A stretch of 64,000 bases of DNA from assembly GCA_963765935.1 (NCBI GenBank), contig CAVXXX010000002.1:186001-250000 (forward strand), given 5' to 3'. Shown in pieces: positions 39,948-51,626 of the stretch. Below the pieces are notes generated by a model. It saw nothing but the letters and a program-made list of their open reading frames with translations, had not been told where the DNA came from and ran no database searches. The position numbers and the translations under genes were made by a program. This DNA comes from JAMXLG01 sp963765935 (GTDB lineage: Bacteria; Vulcanimicrobiota; Vulcanimicrobiia; Vulcanimicrobiales; Vulcanimicrobiaceae). Position 1 is the first letter of the stretch; the number at the start of each line of letters is the position of its first letter.

Positions 39948-41216
39948 ATGAGCGATACTCTCGCGATACTCGTGGGCGGAGGGCCTGCACCGGGAATCAA
40001 CGGCGTCATCGCCTCCGCCACCATAGAAGCGATCAATTGCGGATTGCGCGTCATCGGCATTTACGATGGGTACCGCGATCTCGCTGCAGGAACGCCGCCG
40101 AAGACGATCGAGCTGACGATCGATTATGTCGCCCAAAATAACGCGCGCGGCGGTTCGATACTTCGCACGTCGCGGACTAATCCGGCGAAGGACCGGCAAA
40201 CCCTCGACCGTTGCGTGCAATCGCTCGAAGAGCTCGACGTTCGTTATCTCGTCTGCATCGGTGGAGACGACACGACGTTCGGCGCAACGCGCATCGCGGA
40301 ACGTACACAAGGACGTATCGGCGTCTGCACGGTGCCCAAGACGATTGATAACGATCTTCCGCTGCCGGAGAACGCCCCGACGTTCGGTTTTGAAACTGCA
40401 CGTTCGGTCGGCGCGCAACTCATCGAGAGTTTGATCGAAGACGCGCGCACGACCGTCCGCTGGTATATCGTCGTGAGCATGGGCCGCAAATCGGGTGCGC
40501 TCGCGCTCGGCATGTGTAAATCTGCCGGAGCAACGCTTGCCGTTATTCCGGAAGAATTTCCTGAGCATGAGCTCGATCTCGAGTTGGTAATCGACACGAT
40601 CGCCGGCGCAATCGTAAAACGCCGCTCGCAAGGTCGCGACTACGGCGTCGCCGTCGTCGCCGAGGGGATTATCGAGCGCGTTTCCGCCGAAGCGCTGGAA
40701 GCACTTGAAAACGTTGAACGCGATGCCTACGGTCACGTTCGATTGGCAGATGTTCCGATCGGATCCTTACTGCGCGACGGCGTTCGCCGTCGGCTCGATC
40801 AACTCGGACTTCAGACAACCGTGCTTACCAAAGACATCGGCTACGAACTACGCTGTGCAAGGCCGGTCGCGTTCGATTTGGATTACACCCGCACCTTAGG
40901 GTACGGTGCGGTTCGTTATCTGCTTTCTGGAAACAGCGGTTCGCTGATCGCACTCTCGGGTGGACGGTTACATCCGATGCGTCTTGACGAATTGCTGGAC
41001 CCGGTGACCGGGCGCATTCGTACGCGTTTGGTCGACGTCCACGCAGAAGCATACGCTGTTGCGCGCGACTACATGGTGCGATTGGGTCCTGATGATCTCG
41101 AACAGCCCAATGTCGCGCGCCTCGCGGAGCAAACGAACCTCTCGACGGAATCGTTTCGGTCCGCTTTCGAACGATCTGCGAATCTCGGCGTGCCGTCGGG
41201 TACATCCGCCATGTGA
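39948..41216 (+). CDS. 6-phosphofructokinase, probably pyrophosphate-dependent
   Basis: A 422-residue PfkA-fold enzyme. The N-terminal LVGGGPAPGINGVIAS replaces the usual GGDAPGMN, and the CIGGDDTTFGA motif has Asp after GGD, as in pyrophosphate-dependent enzymes, instead of the GGDGS of ATP-PFK. The catalytic loop is VPKTIDNDLPL. Substrate-binding SMGRKSGALALGMCKSAGA follows, and the protein is longer than ATP-PFKs (about 320). It would interconvert fructose-6-phosphate and the 1,6-bisphosphate reversibly, which fits gluconeogenesis through pckA nearby. The donor assignment is an inference from motifs. Confidence 0.88.
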   Translation: MSDTLAILVGGGPAPGINGVIASATIEAINCGLRVIGIYDGYRDLAAGTPPKTIELTIDYVAQNNARGGSILRTSRTNPAKDRQTLDRCVQSLEELDVRYLVCIGGDDTTFGATRIAERTQGRIGVCTVPKTIDNDLPLPENAPTFGFETARSVGAQLIESLIEDARTTVRWYIVVSMGRKSGALALGMCKSAGATLAVIPEEFPEHELDLELVIDTIAGAIVKRRSQGRDYGVAVVAEGIIERVSAEALEALENVERDAYGHVRLADVPIGSLLRDGVRRRLDQLGLQTTVLTKDIGYELRCARPVAFDLDYTRTLGYGAVRYLLSGNSGSLIALSGGRLHPMRLDELLDPVTGRIRTRLVDVHAEAYAVARDYMVRLGPDDLEQPNVARLAEQTNLSTESFRSAFERSANLGVPSGTSAM

Positions 41217-41443
41217 AACAGTTGATGCTCTTAGCGGTGCTCGCGTTCGCCGGCACACTTGCTGCCTGCAACAGCATCGGTGGAGCCGCAGGCGGCTTTA
41301 ATCCAAATCCGACCGCGGCGCCGGGAGGAGCGAACAGCCCGAACCCGCCTATGCCGACACAGACGCCGAGTGCAATCCCGAGTCCGAGTCCGATCCCGTC
41401 GGGTTCCAACTCCCCTGGCCCCGTACCGACGGCTACCATCTAG
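41213..41443 (+). CDS. Small proline-rich lipoprotein
   Basis: A 76-residue protein starting at a GTG that overlaps the phosphofructokinase stop (ATGTGA). The signal sequence LMLLAVLAFAGTLAAC ends in a lipobox (LAAC), followed by a disordered Pro/Ser/Thr/Asn tail. No domain is recognisable. Likely anchored to the outer or inner membrane. Confidence 0.65.
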   Translation: MKQLMLLAVLAFAGTLAACNSIGGAAGGFNPNPTAAPGGANSPNPPMPTQTPSAIPSPSPIPSGSNSPGPVPTATI

Positions 41444-41487
41444 TGCGGTCGCTTGGTTCGCGGGCTACGCTCGCGGAACGTTGCGGT

Positions 41488-42750
41488 ATGAAAGCGGCAT
41501 TCGCGATTGCGGTGCTTTCCGTCGCGCTGGCCACCGGGTGCGGGGGCGGAGGAGGTTCGAGTGCGCCTTCGCCGACAGCAACGGCCGCGCCGACGCAGCC
41601 CATAACCGCCACGCAATGTAACGGAAAGACACCGACATCCGCTGTGACCGGCGCTACGCCGGTCACGCCTAGCGGGCTGAGTGTCGCAGGCGGGTTTCAT
41701 ATCGAAACGATCGCACAACTGGGCGGCGTGCGGGAACTCGCTGCGCTGCCGAACGGCGATCTTCTGGTCGGGACGTTATCATCAAACGTCTATCTCGTGC
41801 CGAATGCAGAAAACAGCGCCGCCGCCGGCAAACCGCTCGTATTCGCATCGATGCCCGAGAGTGGTGCGGCCGGCGTTGCATTTGACGCGACGTCGTGCAA
41901 AATTTTCGTCGGCACAACAAACGGTGTCTTTTCGACATCATACGCCGATGGGGACACGACCGCGCGCAACATGACGAAAATCGCGAGCGTACGCACGACC
42001 AGCAGCGGTGGTCACGAGACGACGAGCGTCGCCGTTTCGAACGGGACGCTTTATGCAAGCGTCGGTTCTTCGTGTAATGCCTGTACGGAAACGGATCCGA
42101 CGCGTGCAACCATCCAACAGATGCACCTCGATGGCTCGTCGATGACGTCACGCGCAATCCATATTCGCAACGCAATCGCGCTCACGGTAAATCCACAAAG
42201 TGGAGCGGTTTGGGCCGGCGATGCGGGACAGGACGATCTTCCCGCGGGACACCCGTACGAGTTTTTCGATGACGTGAGTTCGCACGCCGGGACCGCCGAT
42301 TACGGTTGGCCGCAATGCGAGGAAAACCGACAGTCTTACGGCAGCGGCGCAAACTGCTCGAACACCGTTACGCCGCTCGTAGAATTGCCCGCATATTCAA
42401 CGATCATCGGCGCCGTGTTTTATCCGCAATCGGTGTCGGGCGCACACGCTTTGCCGTCAGCATATCGAGGCGGTGCGTTCCTCGCAGCGCACGGCTCGTG
42501 GCATCAAGTCCCCGGTGGACGCTATGCGGCCGTACCACAAGTCGTGTTTGTTCCGATGAACGGCGATACGCCAAAAACATCGGTAAACTGGAGCGATCCT
42601 ACAAAGCAGTGGACTGCGTTCGTAACGGGATTCCAACTCTCCGACGGCATGACGCGCATCGGACGTCCGACAGGTCTCGCTGTCGGTTCTCAAGGGAGCT
42701 TATTCATTGCCGATGACGCCGCAGGCGCAATCTATCGCATTCGCCCGTAA
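41488..42750 (+). CDS. Sorbosone dehydrogenase-like beta-propeller lipoprotein
   Basis: About 420 residues. The ATG at 41488 begins a lipoprotein signal (AAFAIAVLSVALATGC) with the lipobox Cys at about 17, then a Gly/Ser/Thr/Pro linker. The propeller follows (GGFHIETIAQLGGVRELAALPNGDLLVG) with VAVSNGTLYASVGSSCNAC, IRNAIALTVNPQSGAVWAGDAG and GRPTGLAVGSQGSLFIADD. This matches PQQ-linked sugar (sorbosone/glucose) dehydrogenase-like proteins. The CNAC pair is shared with the next gene. The upstream frame to 41443 is not family sequence. Confidence 0.85.
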   Translation: MKAAFAIAVLSVALATGCGGGGGSSAPSPTATAAPTQPITATQCNGKTPTSAVTGATPVTPSGLSVAGGFHIETIAQLGGVRELAALPNGDLLVGTLSSNVYLVPNAENSAAAGKPLVFASMPESGAAGVAFDATSCKIFVGTTNGVFSTSYADGDTTARNMTKIASVRTTSSGGHETTSVAVSNGTLYASVGSSCNACTETDPTRATIQQMHLDGSSMTSRAIHIRNAIALTVNPQSGAVWAGDAGQDDLPAGHPYEFFDDVSSHAGTADYGWPQCEENRQSYGSGANCSNTVTPLVELPAYSTIIGAVFYPQSVSGAHALPSAYRGGAFLAAHGSWHQVPGGRYAAVPQVVFVPMNGDTPKTSVNWSDPTKQWTAFVTGFQLSDGMTRIGRPTGLAVGSQGSLFIADDAAGAIYRIRP

Positions 42751-43897
42751 CCTGCTCGCTGCAGCGATCCTCGCTTTCACCCCCGCTACGACACTCGCCT
42801 CGTCTTCGCAGGCACCCCACGTTGTCGCCGGTTTTACCCTAGAACGCATCGCTACCATCGATGGCGCGCGTGAGTTAGCCGTTGCGCCCAACGGCGATCT
42901 CTTCGTTGGTACGACGGGCAACGACATCGACATCGTGCAACATGCCGAAGCGGCGCAACCGTCGTCGCCGCATCTATTCGCGCACTTCGATGACGAGCCG
43001 GCCGCAGGTGTCGCGCTTTCAAACGACACGGTTTTCGTCGGAACCCAATTCGGCGTGTACCGCATTCCGTACCGCGCCGGCGACGCGCATGCGCGCTCAT
43101 CACCGGAAAAACTCGCGGGCCTGCGCCCGTCCGGCATCGCGCGCGATCATCAGACCACCACCGTCGCCTGGAGCGGAAGTACGCTCTACGCCAGTGTCGG
43201 ATCTTCGTGCAACGCATGCGAACCGGACCTCGACGCGACGCGAGCGACGATCGAACGAGTGGACATCCAGCATCACACCATAACACCGGTCGCGACTCGT
43301 ATTCGTAATGCAATCGCACTTGCAATCGATCCGCAGTCGCACGCACTGTGGGCCGGCGTTGCCGGAGTCGACGATCTTGCGGTCGGCCAGCCATACGAAA
43401 TCTTCGATGATGTCACCGCTCACGCACTGCCGGCGAATTACGGATGGCCGAGTTGCTATGACGACCGGCGCGTCCACCCGCGCTGGCCGGCAGATTGCTC
43501 GCATGCAGCGGTACCGCGCGTCGTATTTCCGGCGTATGAAACGCCGATCGGTGCCGTATTCTATCCGCCTACGCAACGCGGCCGGTATGCATTTCCCGAG
43601 CGCTATCGCGGGGGCGCATTCGTTACACTTCACGGTTCCTGGCACGGCCCGGGAAACGGGCTCTCCGGTTACGTTCCGCCGCGGGTCGTGTTCGTACCAA
43701 TGCACGGCGATGAACCGCAGCGCGCAGCGAATTGGAATGATCCCGATACCCAATGGAGTGAGTTCATCGGCGGATATCAGAACGGCGGGACGATCGAGCG
43801 AATCGGAAGACCGACCGGAATCGCCGTCGGCCCGGAAGGGTCGTTGTTTGTCGCGGACGACGAAACCGGGGCGATCTACCGGATTCGACCGAGCTAA
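42707..43897 (+). CDS. Sorbosone dehydrogenase-like exported protein, paralogue
   Basis: A 396-residue tandem paralogue of the preceding gene with the same blocks (FTLERIATIDGARELAVAPNG, LYASVGSSCNACEP, ATRIRNAIALAIDPQSHALWAG, GRPTGIAVGPEGSLFVADDETG). It has an ordinary signal peptide (LLAAAILAFTPATTLA) instead of a lipobox, so it is probably periplasmic or secreted. The TTG at 42707 has a GGGAG site; an ATG at 42713 is the alternative. It overlaps the first gene by 44 bases, pointing to tandem duplication with later divergence. Confidence 0.85.
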   Translation: MPMTPQAQSIAFARNLLAAAILAFTPATTLASSSQAPHVVAGFTLERIATIDGARELAVAPNGDLFVGTTGNDIDIVQHAEAAQPSSPHLFAHFDDEPAAGVALSNDTVFVGTQFGVYRIPYRAGDAHARSSPEKLAGLRPSGIARDHQTTTVAWSGSTLYASVGSSCNACEPDLDATRATIERVDIQHHTITPVATRIRNAIALAIDPQSHALWAGVAGVDDLAVGQPYEIFDDVTAHALPANYGWPSCYDDRRVHPRWPADCSHAAVPRVVFPAYETPIGAVFYPPTQRGRYAFPERYRGGAFVTLHGSWHGPGNGLSGYVPPRVVFVPMHGDEPQRAANWNDPDTQWSEFIGGYQNGGTIERIGRPTGIAVGPEGSLFVADDETGAIYRIRPS

Positions 43898-43921
43898 TTG
43901 CAACCGCGTACAATTGAACGC

Positions 43922-44350
43922 ATGCGGCCGCTCTTTGACGTCCCGCCACGCGAGTTGAATATGATGTTCCGCGCGTCGCAGGCGGGCGATATTCCGCGCG
44001 GACGAACGCGAGGCACCGTGCTGCTTGCGACGGGTTCGCCGCTCGCGCGTCCCATAGCCCGTTTCGTCCGCGCGTTCGGTTGGAAGGGCAAAACGTTCGC
44101 GGCCGACGGAGCATCACTGAAAAACCGCATAACCACATTCGATCTCCCGGCGGTACGCGCGAGCGTCTTCGTCGGTCCAAGCCGTACCGATGAACGGCCG
44201 TGTATCGTGATCGATTACTCACGGACATCGCTCATCGCGTGGTTCGTCCGCGACGAAATTCGCGAGATTGAGCCGGGCGTTTTTCTCGGCAAAGCGTACG
44301 CTTTCGGCGCATCGGTCGCATATTTCGCACTCGAAGCCGGCACGCAATGA
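43922..44350 (+). CDS. Protein of unknown function
   Basis: A 142-residue protein beginning MRPLFDVPPRELNMMFRASQ. The ATG at 43922 is preferred over a TTG at 43898 as the more usual start. Visible blocks are ARPIARFVRAFGWKGKTFA, PCIVIDYSRTSLIAWFVRDE, IREIEPGVFLGKAYAFGASVAYFALE. The repeated beta strands and the RDExRxxxPGxxLG pattern suggest a lipocalin-like or DUF4334-like barrel, but I do not recognise it firmly. There is no signal peptide. It precedes the bidirectional terminator at the rRNA operon end. Confidence 0.7.
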   Translation: MRPLFDVPPRELNMMFRASQAGDIPRGRTRGTVLLATGSPLARPIARFVRAFGWKGKTFAADGASLKNRITTFDLPAVRASVFVGPSRTDERPCIVIDYSRTSLIAWFVRDEIREIEPGVFLGKAYAFGASVAYFALEAGTQ

Positions 44351-44357
44351 ATAAAAC

Positions 44358-44390
44358 AAAAAGCCCGCTGCATTACTGCGCGGGCTTTTT
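44358..44390. terminator. Bidirectional terminator between 43922 gene and rRNA operon
   Basis: AAAAAGCCCGC (44358-44368) and GCGGGCTTTTT (44380-44390) form a perfect 11-base stem with T runs on both strands. It serves the gene on the plus strand and the 5S end of the rRNA operon on the minus strand. Confidence 0.92.
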
Positions 44391-44401
44391 GCTCTACTAA
44401 A

Positions 44402-44517
44402 TCTGGCGTCGACCTACTTTCGAGGGACCCTGCGGTCCGACTATCATTGGCGCTTGCGGGCTTAACTGCCGTGTTCGGGATGGGAACGGGTGGGACCCCG
44501 CCGCTATGGACGCCAGA
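44402..44517 (-). rRNA. rrf: 5S ribosomal RNA
   Basis: About 116 bases with terminal pairing TCTGGCGTC/GACGCCAGA. The conserved CCCATCCCGAACACGGCAGT and TTAAGCCCGC segments of loop B/C are visible on the minus strand. It is the last gene of the operon. Ends are set by the terminal helix and are approximate within one or two bases. Confidence 0.95.
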
Positions 44518-44574
44518 AACTTGATCCCCAACCGTGATGACGAGCCTGAGCTCCAGCCGATCACGGTGGGAAAG

Positions 44575-44592
44575 CTGTACAGAGAAGAACTT
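44575..44592 (-). other. 23S processing stem, 3' arm
   Basis: The arm on the transcript, AAGTTCTTCTCTGTACAG, pairs over 18 positions (one G-U) with the spacer segment 47793-47810. This would enclose the 23S in a long RNase III-type stem. Confidence 0.75.
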
Positions 44593-44623
44593 CCAAGTGC
44601 CAGACACTTGGCGATTTAAGCGT

Positions 44624-47697
<3,074 letters not shown>

Positions 47698-47743
47698 ACG
47701 CAAAATTGCACCATCCTTCGAGGACGAGCACACGATGACGATT

Positions 47744-47766
47744 GTCATCCTGAGCTTGTCGAAGGA
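47744..47766 (-). repeat. Dispersed palindromic repeat, copy 2 (in the rRNA spacer)
   Basis: On the minus strand TCCTTCGACAAGCTCAGGAT then GAC. A diverged inverted partner (CCTTCGAGGACGAGC ... GATGAC, 47715-47739 on the plus strand) lies four bases away, so the two halves can fold into a hairpin. Confidence 0.8.
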
Positions 47767-47792
47767 CGGCCGCTTTCATGTTTGACACATGA

Positions 47793-47810
47793 AAGTTCTT
47801 CTCTATACAG
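47793..47810 (-). other. 23S processing stem, 5' arm
   Basis: The transcript segment CTGTATAGAGAAGAACTT is complementary to the arm at 44575-44592, enclosing the 23S. The AAA just before it can also pair with TTT of the 3' side after one mismatch. Confidence 0.75.
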
Positions 47811-47823
47811 TTTTCAAAGATCT
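47808..47823 (-). promoter_or_regulatory. boxA-like antitermination site before 23S
   Basis: On the transcript AGATCTTTGAAAACTG, close to the boxA core TGCTCTTTGAAAA that loads Nus factors in rRNA operons. An equivalent site lies in the leader at 49903-49917. Confidence 0.65.
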
Positions 47824-47905
47824 TGAGGCTCTAATGCACTCTACGCTTGAGTCTGGCATGTCTTCTTACGAAGAGTAGAACTCGCGCGAGTTCATTCCCT
47901 CAAAG

Positions 47906-47918
47906 CTGAACAGTGCAG
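47906..47918 (-). other. 16S processing stem, 3' arm
   Basis: The transcript segment CTGCACTGTTCAG is a perfect 13-base complement of the leader arm at 49893-49905. Together they would enclose the 16S in a stem. Confidence 0.75.
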
Positions 47919-48162
47919 TATCACGCCGGCTTACCGGCGCTGTTGTGATAGACCCCCGTTGCGGGAGCCGCAAATTCCGAATCACAAAGTGATTTGGCGC
48001 TATGACCTCTGACCATACGAGCACGTAGCCCGACTAGATCCCTTGGCCGCTTCTTCCCTTTGATGCGATCGCAGTCATGGAAGCGTTTTCAATAGCATCG
48101 TCTGTGGTCGACTTAGAATGAATACGCACGAGCATATACGCAAAGCGTAGATCTCATGCATG

Positions 48163-49673
<1,511 letters not shown>

Positions 49674-49772
49674 AAATTTTATGGAGCGCATGATAAACAT
49701 GGCTCTCAAATTTCGCTGTGCTTTTTCAGTTGTAATTGCGAATTACAACGCCATCCGACATAGTCCAGGCAT

Positions 49773-49796
49773 GTCATCCTGAGCTACGACGAAGGA
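49773..49796 (-). repeat. Dispersed palindromic repeat, copy 3 (rRNA leader)
   Basis: TCCTTCGTCGTAGCTCAGGA then TGAC on the minus strand, a diverged copy with the same termini as copies 1 and 2. It lies about 100 bases upstream of the mature 16S. Confidence 0.7.
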
Positions 49797-49892
49797 CAGC
49801 ATAGAATTGTACGTTCTCGCGATTCTCAAAAGACTTGACCAATCGAAATTGACCTTGTCTTAGAGGTCGGAGACCCACAGACTTATTTGCTG

Positions 49893-49917
49893 CTGCACTG
49901 TTCAGTTTTCAAGGAGC
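49893..49917 (-). promoter_or_regulatory. rRNA leader: boxA-like site and 16S processing arm
   Basis: The transcript reads GCTCCTTGAAAA (49917-49906), a boxA-like element, then CTGAACAGTGCAG (49905-49893), the 13-base arm complementary to 47906-47918. The same arrangement precedes the 23S, so boxA and processing arm form a reused unit. Confidence 0.7.
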
Positions 49918-49995
49918 GAACCCGGCTGCCTCATTCGCTAGATGCGCATCATTTCGATCGCATTTTCGCGGTGGGGCGCTCGAGCCACGACGGCT

Positions 49996-50053
49996 ATAAT
50001 ATCGCCGCGGGTATCGGGTGTCAAGCGCGAATTCAAACTATTTTTTCGATAGT
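49996..50053 (-). promoter_or_regulatory. rRNA operon promoter with UP-like element
   Basis: On the minus strand -35 TTGACA (50024-50019), a 17-base spacer and -10 TATTAT (50001-49996). An A/T-rich segment (CTATCGAAAAAATAGTTTG region, 50053-50031) upstream of the -35 resembles an UP element. The start would lie near 49989. The leader to the 16S is then about 315 bases. Between 50054 and 50129 nothing else was recognised. Confidence 0.85.
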
Positions 50054-50129
50054 AGGAAACGTCGCAGACCCTTGAGCCCGGACTTACAGAGTACCACAAC
50101 GGGCATTTCGATACTAGTCGGAGCGCGCC

Positions 50130-50696
50130 TTAATGGTGCGCGATCGGCGCACGTTCGCGCGCTCGCCGGCGTTGCGCTTTGACCCGATTACCGCATACTG
50201 CCATGTTGCACCAGGTTCCCGATCCGTTCTTCGACCGGTCGTAGAAAGCAAACAAGCAACTCTCTTTGCGGCAGGCCTTCAGGCGGCGCCACTCGCCGCT
50301 TCGGACCGCATCGTAGACGCGGGAAGCGATCTCGGCCCGCAGGGCCATGAGCCCACCGATTGCGGCAGGCGGCTTGAGGCTCAACCCGCCGGCGGAATCG
50401 AACACTAGTGTGAACCCGGTTCCATTCAGTTGAGTTGCGAGGTGCCGCCAGCTTTCTTCGGGCTCCTCTGCACCTGTGTGGGCCACGAGCTCGCCCCGCA
50501 ACGCTTCACGTAGCTCTCGAATGCTTGCTCGTTCAGCTTCGCTATCGGTACTTGCGGTTAGGCCGTGCTCGTTCAGCCAGCCGCTCGCGCCTTCGGCGCT
50601 CAGGAACGGATCGCGTTCAGGATGGTCCAGATCGAGCGAATTCACGAAGCGGCGGACCAGCTCGAGCGGGCCTGGCGCGCTATAGTCCTTCGTCAT
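50130..50696 (-). CDS. CGNR zinc-finger (ABATE domain) regulator
   Basis: A 188-residue protein with an N-terminal ABATE-type stress domain (about 1-130: LELVRRFVNSLDLDH, IRELREALRGELVAH) and a C-terminal CGNR zinc finger (about 140-180: CRKESCLFAFYDRSK, TWCNMAVCGNRVKAQRRRAR). Four cysteines would bind zinc. The family is thought to contain transcription regulators. It is divergent from a VOC operon whose promoter carries a palindrome, so that operon is its likely target. Confidence 0.88.
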   Translation of the reverse strand: MTKDYSAPGPLELVRRFVNSLDLDHPERDPFLSAEGASGWLNEHGLTASTDSEAERASIRELREALRGELVAHTGAEEPEESWRHLATQLNGTGFTLVFDSAGGLSLKPPAAIGGLMALRAEIASRVYDAVRSGEWRRLKACRKESCLFAFYDRSKNGSGTWCNMAVCGNRVKAQRRRARERAPIAHH

Positions 50697-50729
50697 GTCG
50701 TTCCCTTAGAATAACACCGCCAAAGTTGA

Positions 50730-50776
50730 TTGACAAGTTACTCTAACCGGCGTATCATTTTTGGTAGTTACTACCA
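50730..50776 (+). promoter_or_regulatory. Promoter and operator-like palindrome of the 50790-51603 operon
   Basis: -35 TTGACA (50730-50735), 17-base spacer and -10 TATCAT (50753-50758). TGGTAG-TTA-CTACCA (50762-50776) is a perfect inverted repeat over the expected start. GTTA-CTC-TAAC (50738-50748) in the spacer is a second, smaller palindrome. Both are candidate sites for the CGNR regulator. Confidence 0.75.
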
Positions 50777-50789
50777 CTGGAGAAATGAA

Positions 50790-50924
50790 ATGACCATCGC
50801 CCGCCGGACCTCCCCCCTCGTCCGCACCTCAGTCGATATCAAGATCGACCGCGCCGACCGTAGCGTCGACGGCCGCGTCTTCGACGGCTGGGGCGTCCAC
50901 GTTCCGGGAACCGGAATCTTCTGA
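50790..50924 (+). CDS. 44-residue peptide of unknown function
   Basis: The ATG at 50790 has a GGAG site eight bases upstream and is the first start after the promoter. The peptide begins MTIARRTSPLVRTSVDIKID and ends WGVHVPGTGIF; it is short, charged and without a membrane span. Its stop overlaps the VOC start (TGATG), which argues for real translation and coupling. It could be a leader peptide or a small partner of the enzymes. Confidence 0.6.
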   Translation: MTIARRTSPLVRTSVDIKIDRADRSVDGRVFDGWGVHVPGTGIF

Positions 50925-51307
50925 TGCACCACGTCGACGTGCATGTGACGAGCGTTCCGCGCTCTCGCAAATTACTCGACGCGTTTATGCCTGCCGTCGG
51001 TTACACGTTGCGCTACGAAGAGACGGATTTTGTTTCGTACTGGCGCAACGGAACGCGCCCGGCGATCGGGTTCATTGAAGACGGCACGCCGGTGCGCGCC
51101 AGCGCGATGCGCATCGCGTTCGCCGTCGGAGAAACCTCGGACGTCGACGCAGCAGCGCGCGCCGCGATCGATGCGGGCGCGCGCAACGTCGAAGGTCCGG
51201 GCATTCATCCGGAATACGGCGACGATTATTACGCCGTCTTTTTCGAGGATTCCGACGGAAACAAGTTTGAGGTCGTGCACGATGCTACGGCGTGTGACTG
51301 CGCGTGA
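50924..51307 (+). CDS. VOC family protein in the CGNR-linked operon
   Basis: A 127-residue glyoxalase-fold protein: MHHVDVHVTSVPRSRKLLDAF, with His2/3 as probable metal ligand, and DDYYAVFFEDSDGNKFEVVHD, with Glu near residue 118. It may detoxify or cleave a small aromatic or thiol compound. Start overlap with the 44-residue peptide and a GTGA overlap with the next gene make one transcript. Confidence 0.85.
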   Translation: MHHVDVHVTSVPRSRKLLDAFMPAVGYTLRYEETDFVSYWRNGTRPAIGFIEDGTPVRASAMRIAFAVGETSDVDAAARAAIDAGARNVEGPGIHPEYGDDYYAVFFEDSDGNKFEVVHDATACDCA

Positions 51308-51603
51308 TTGCCCGCGTGTGGCGTGGCCGGGTTCACAGCGGCATGCTTGACGAATATCGCGCGTATATTGGGCAAACGGGGCTCACCGACTACCGCGCGA
51401 CGCCGGGAAATCAAGGCGCATGGATGTTCACGCGCGAGTGCGACGGTTACGGCGAAGTTATCACGGTATCGCTGTGGGACCGGGAAGAATCGATCGCCCC
51501 GTTTGCCGGTGAAGACCTAACAAAGGCGCGCTATTATCCCGAAGATGAGCGGTTTTTGCTCGATTTTCCCGAGCGCGTCGAGCACTACGATGTAACGGCG
51601 TAG
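51304..51603 (+). CDS. Dimeric alpha-beta barrel (ABM-like) protein
   Basis: A 99-residue protein beginning VIARVWRGRVHSGMLDEYRAYI with GNQGAWMFTRECDGYGEVITVSLWDREESI. This resembles antibiotic-biosynthesis-monooxygenase or stress-responsive dimeric barrels. The GTG overlaps the VOC stop. With the VOC protein and CGNR regulator it suggests an inducible response to a small compound. Confidence 0.75.
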   Translation: MIARVWRGRVHSGMLDEYRAYIGQTGLTDYRATPGNQGAWMFTRECDGYGEVITVSLWDREESIAPFAGEDLTKARYYPEDERFLLDFPERVEHYDVTA

Positions 51604-51626
51604 TTAGTCGATCCGAAAAAGCGCTG

